Shown here: piece after piece, positions 62,705 to 64,000 of the stretch
How positions within the stretch are numbered: the first letter of the stretch is position 1
How the letters are laid out: every line of letters starts with the position of its first letter
DNA from: G965207045 sp965207045
GTDB taxonomy: Bacteria > Pseudomonadota > Alphaproteobacteria > Rickettsiales > Anaplasmataceae
Direction: 5' to 3'
Assembly (NCBI GenBank): GCA_965207045.1
Contig: OZ242261.1
Location: forward strand, 124,001 to 188,000
Length of the DNA stretch: 64,000 bases
Notes under the pieces: model-generated
Seen by the model: only the letters and a program-made list of their open reading frames with translations
What the model was told of the DNA's origin: nothing
Databases searched by the model: none
Made by a program: the position numbers and the translations under genes

Positions 62705-63663
62705 ATCCTTTTTTGGAATTGAATAATTTGCTTAAGTTTGAGCTTGACGAATTGGAGTGTGTGGTTGCCAAGTACTATAAACATGCTGAAATTGATTTAG
62801 CAAATGATATTGTGGAAGATTTAGTTAATGCAGGTGGAAAAAGAGTTAGACCTATAATTTTGCTTATTTTGTGTAAAATTTTTGATTATAGTGGAGAAAA
62901 AGCAATAAATGCTGCTGCAGCAGTTGAGCTAATCCATATGGCAACTTTATTGCATGATGATGTTGTGGATGATGCGGATATGCGTAGGGGAATTCGAAGC
63001 GCAAAAAGTATTTGGGGGAATAAAGCAAGTATTTTAGTTGGTGATTTTTTGTTAAGTATTGCGTTTCAGTCTGTTATATCTTGTAATAACCAGAATGTTT
63101 TGCAAATTTTGTCTGATGCTACTTTCATTATTGCTCAGGGTGAAATTAAGCAATTGATTAACACAAATAATTTAAATTTGACTTACAAAGAATATTTAGA
63201 GGTTATTGGAGCAAAGACAGCGGAATTATTCAAAGCTTCTTGTGCTATTGCTGCTATTCTAACAAGTCAGAATTTAGCGCAATTGTCCGATTTTGGCTAT
63301 TTCTTTGGTATAGCGTTTCAGATTACAGATGATGTAATAGATTACCAAATTGGTTCTGGTAAAGATTTAGGTAAAGATTTTTACAACGGGAAAGTGACTT
63401 TACCAGTTGTTTTTGCATATGAAAACGCTGATGAAAATGAAAAAGAATTTTGGCAGAGATGTATTATAAATTCTGAAGTTTATGTCGAAGATTTAGCTGA
63501 AGCTAGGGTTATTTTGCAAAAGCATGGAGCGCTGGAGAGATCATTAGAAGTTGCTTTTTGTTATATAAAAAAGTGTAAAAAAATAATTGTAAATTTTCCA
63601 GACAGCGAATTTAAAGCTACCTTAGGTAGACTGCTTCAGTTTGTTGTAAAAAGAAGCTACTAA
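62701..63663 (+). CDS. ispB: Polyprenyl diphosphate synthase, octaprenyl type
   Basis: Chain elongation of isoprenoids for the ubiquinone side chain. Seen: GGKRVRPIILLILC, first Asp-rich motif MATLLHDDVVDDADMRRG (about residue 85), K-T-A-E-L-F-K-A-S and second Asp motif FGIAFQITDDVIDYQ. Small residues before the first motif fit a long-chain product rather than farnesyl. 320 residues, typical of IspB. Product length is inferred. ATG overlaps the prfB stop. Confidence 0.92.
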   Translation: MNPFLELNNLLKFELDELECVVAKYYKHAEIDLANDIVEDLVNAGGKRVRPIILLILCKIFDYSGEKAINAAAAVELIHMATLLHDDVVDDADMRRGIRSAKSIWGNKASILVGDFLLSIAFQSVISCNNQNVLQILSDATFIIAQGEIKQLINTNNLNLTYKEYLEVIGAKTAELFKASCAIAAILTSQNLAQLSDFGYFFGIAFQITDDVIDYQIGSGKDLGKDFYNGKVTLPVVFAYENADENEKEFWQRCIINSEVYVEDLAEARVILQKHGALERSLEVAFCYIKKCKKIIVNFPDSEFKATLGRLLQFVVKRSY

Positions 63664-63731
63664 AAAAGGCAAGTTTTAAGATAGTGAAAAGAAACTATAG
63701 AAAAAAGCAGGAATACTTAAAAGCTACGTCA

Positions 63732-64000
63732 CTACACTACTATCGTCTTATTATAATCCTGCTTAATGAGTTGTTTTTGTCTATGTGTGTTCTGATCACT
63801 ACTACTAATATAATAATTTGGTTTAATGATCAATTTACTTTCTTCTTTTTTATTTGTTTCTATATCAGGTTTAAGTTGTGCTCCCTTTATTATTCCCTCT
63901 GCCATATCTTTGGCATTGTAATAGAATACTTTTTTTTCTTCTTTTGTCACGAACTGTACTATATCATTTCCTATTAGATAGAATGTCCCTTGTGTTTGTT
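63732..64000 (-). CDS. 3' part of a gene entering from the right edge, unrecognised
   Basis: A minus-strand frame is open from the window edge to a stop at 63732, about 89 codons. The first visible residues (G-T-F-Y-L-I-G-N-D-I-V-Q-F-V) are followed by a lysine/glutamate-rich helix containing YYNAKDMAEGIIKGAQLKPD, then a polar Asn/Gln/Lys-rich tail. Codon use and the absence of stops over the entire stretch suggest true coding sequence; an internal GTG at 63948-63950 is probably not the start. No family recognised. It is convergent with ispB. Confidence 0.5.
   Translation of the reverse strand, partial: QTQGTFYLIGNDIVQFVTKEEKKVFYYNAKDMAEGIIKGAQLKPDIETNKKEESKLIIKPNYYISSSDQNTHRQKQLIKQDYNKTIVV

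Noticed and set aside
63684..63977. A hydrophobic plus-strand frame at the right edge
   Set aside because: It is antisense to a minus-strand frame that stays open to the window edge and has a more protein-like composition.

Overview
The window is a very AT-rich bacterial chromosome segment with no rRNA genes, insertion sequences, prophage or CRISPR array. Gene content and order fit a tick- or arthropod-associated obligate intracellular alphaproteobacterium of the order Rickettsiales, most likely family Anaplasmataceae (the Ehrlichia / Neoehrlichia / Wolbachia side). The reasons are: one long ribosomal block headed by tRNA-Tyr, tRNA-Gly and tuf and lacking rpmD (L30) between rpsE and rplO; the alphaproteobacterial secY-adk-rpsM-rpsK-rpoA-rplQ order; housekeeping genes scattered singly with degenerate spacers; and several large, unrecognised, host-interaction-like proteins (coiled-coil, ankyrin, tandem-repeat, two-helix membrane proteins) between core genes. 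Genus-level placement is inference; no database search was possible.

Layout. 1-2.6 kb: the 5' end of a gene running off the left edge, tRNA-His, a 662-residue repeat coiled-coil protein and a decayed tail. 2.6-9 kb: lpdA with a BamB-like lipoprotein, a degenerate ankyrin protein, dnaQ, and fabF with acpP. 9.3-14.8 kb: two unrecognised proteins with paired transmembrane helices on either side of recG; the second ends in a CaaX-like tetrapeptide and lies behind a 154-bp tandem duplication that carries its promoter. 14.8-20.6 kb: dnaE, a cysteine-rich membrane protein gene that appears frameshifted, an Amidase_3 amidase and a SpoU-family methyltransferase. 20.6-35.2 kb: tRNA-Tyr, tRNA-Gly, tuf and 27 ribosomal protein, secY, adk and rpoA genes on the plus strand, ending in a YraN-like gene. 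35.2-40.4 kb: ManC-type sugar nucleotidyltransferase, NhaC-type antiporter and a striking 685-residue tandem-repeat protein. 40.8-51.2 kb: Atm1-type ABC exporter, coxC, a tiny Gln/Ala/Met-rich protein, RNase J, ruvC, a HemY-like and a short Mic60/mitofilin-like protein, a secreted metallophosphatase, mnmE and a HIG1-like mini-protein. 51.2-64 kb: long empty spacer, a single-pass membrane protein, transketolase, a secreted TPR protein, rsmE, an unrecognised 369-383 residue protein, then rpsP-rimM-trmD-rplS, prfB with its programmed frameshift, ispB and a partial gene at the right edge.

The most exciting item is the 685-residue protein at 38335-40392. Eight near-identical repeat units carry 13 E-x-I-Y motifs of two kinds, Y-E-D-I / Y-D-N-I and Y-V-N-I, together with a proline-rich block. 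These resemble EPIYA-like tyrosine phosphorylation sites, and more specifically Src-family (pYEEI-like) and Grb2 (pYxN) SH2-binding motifs, so I infer a secreted host-signalling scaffold. Around it the window holds several other candidate secreted or inclusion-membrane proteins, four of which have recognisable sigma-70 promoters leaving leaders of about 23-30 nt. The remaining genes are ordinary translation, replication, respiration and cofactor functions.
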